From Desulfobacteraceae bacterium (GTDB taxonomy: Bacteria > Desulfobacterota > Desulfobacteria > Desulfobacterales > Desulfobacteraceae), in contig JAFLJU010000346.1 of assembly GCA_022712835.1 (NCBI GenBank), forward strand, positions 1 to 6,335: 6,335 bases of DNA, in the 5' to 3' direction. The translations under genes and the position numbers were made by a program. Below, in pieces: positions 6,294-6,335 of this stretch (positions within the stretch are counted from its first letter, which is position 1; each line of letters opens with the position of its first letter). The notes beneath the pieces are model-generated. The model searched no databases and was not told the DNA's origin. It saw only the letters and a list, made by a program, of their open reading frames with translations.

Positions 6294-6295
6294 GT

Positions 6296-6329
6296 GGGAG
6301 GGCTCCTCAGTAATGGGGGGTCCTATCCC
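6296..6329 (+). ncRNA. Group II intron domain VI with branch-point adenosine
   Basis: GGGA (6296-6299) pairs with TCCC (6326-6329), then GGG (6300-6302) with CCT (6322-6324), then TCCTC (6304-6308) with GGGGG (6316-6320). A6325 is left unpaired between the first two helices. It is followed by seven bases before the proposed splice site after 6332, the normal branch-point distance. This fixes the 3' end of the intron. Confidence 0.8.
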
Positions 6330-6335
6330 GATGAG

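Larger units (their letters stand above)
4401..6332 (+). mobile_element. Group II intron, full length, with reverse transcriptase/maturase
   Basis: A 1932-bp self-splicing ribozyme retroelement. The 5' end is GTGTG (GUGYG consensus), whose first bases form a terminal stem GTGTGCC/GGCACAC (4401-4407/4414-4420). Domains I-III and the start of IV occupy about 4401-4900, with candidate EBS2 at 4547-4552 and EBS1 at 4586-4590. The motif GAAGTCAGCAGAGG (4797-4810) is common just upstream of IV in introns of this kind, by recall. Domain IV carries the maturase ORF. Domains V (6261-6293) and VI (6296-6329) are intact, and the intron ends in CCCGAT at 6332. The 5' exon continues as chemoreceptor codons directly up to 4400, fixing the boundary. 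The element is opposite in orientation to the chemoreceptor gene, so splicing from sense mRNA is impossible. Intact ribozyme ends and ORF suggest a fairly recent, possibly active copy. Confidence 0.93.

Noticed and set aside
1..6335. CRISPR array, tRNA or rRNA genes, riboswitch
   Set aside because: I saw no spaced direct repeats, no tRNA-like cloverleaf arms and no recognisable riboswitch core when reading both strands.

Overview
The window most resembles a chromosome segment from an anaerobic or microaerophilic Desulfobacterota-type bacterium (formerly Deltaproteobacteria, Desulfobacterales-like). This is an inference from three things: moderate GC, an integron-type integrase with an N-terminal extension, and a chemoreceptor with a C-terminal hemerythrin domain next to a fatty-acid-type crotonase. 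No rRNA or tRNA is present to confirm it.

Layout. (1) 1-294: on the minus strand, the decayed 3' part of a fructosamine/ketosamine kinase family gene. It has an in-frame TAG and no recognisable 5' half. (2) 276-351: a compact control region with a good sigma-70-type promoter for the next gene, a palindrome over that promoter, and a 7-bp inverted repeat matching integron core-site consensus (RYYYAAC...GTTRRRY). (3) 355-1638: an integron-integrase-type tyrosine recombinase with all six catalytic residues, the IntI-specific insert, and an extra N-terminal domain that looks like a second core-binding domain. (4) 1817-2635: a crotonase with the three catalytic acids of delta3,5-delta2,4-dienoyl-CoA isomerase, followed by two hairpins, one a convincing intrinsic terminator. 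(5) 2756-4400, minus strand: the C-terminal 547 residues of a methyl-accepting chemotaxis protein (TM2, HAMP, signalling domain, bacteriohemerythrin). (6) 4401-6332, plus strand: a complete group II intron encoding an endonuclease-less reverse transcriptase/maturase. Only three bases of the distal exon (6333-6335) lie in the window.

The intron is inserted antisense to the chemoreceptor gene, so splicing of intron RNA cannot restore the receptor mRNA and the gene is probably inactivated. Both boundaries can be placed to the base: a GTGTG 5' end, IBS1/IBS2 pairing with candidate EBS1/EBS2, and domains V and VI with a bulged A seven nucleotides before the 3' splice site. The integrase has no recognisable attC array beside it here. 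The degraded kinase fragment lies where a first cassette would, and in cassette orientation, but could equally be an old chromosomal gene.

I see recognisable families in unusual arrangements, not a clearly new system. The most unusual points are the duplicated N-terminal domain of the integrase, the core-site-like hairpin over its translation start, and the antisense intron in an oxygen-sensor-type chemoreceptor.
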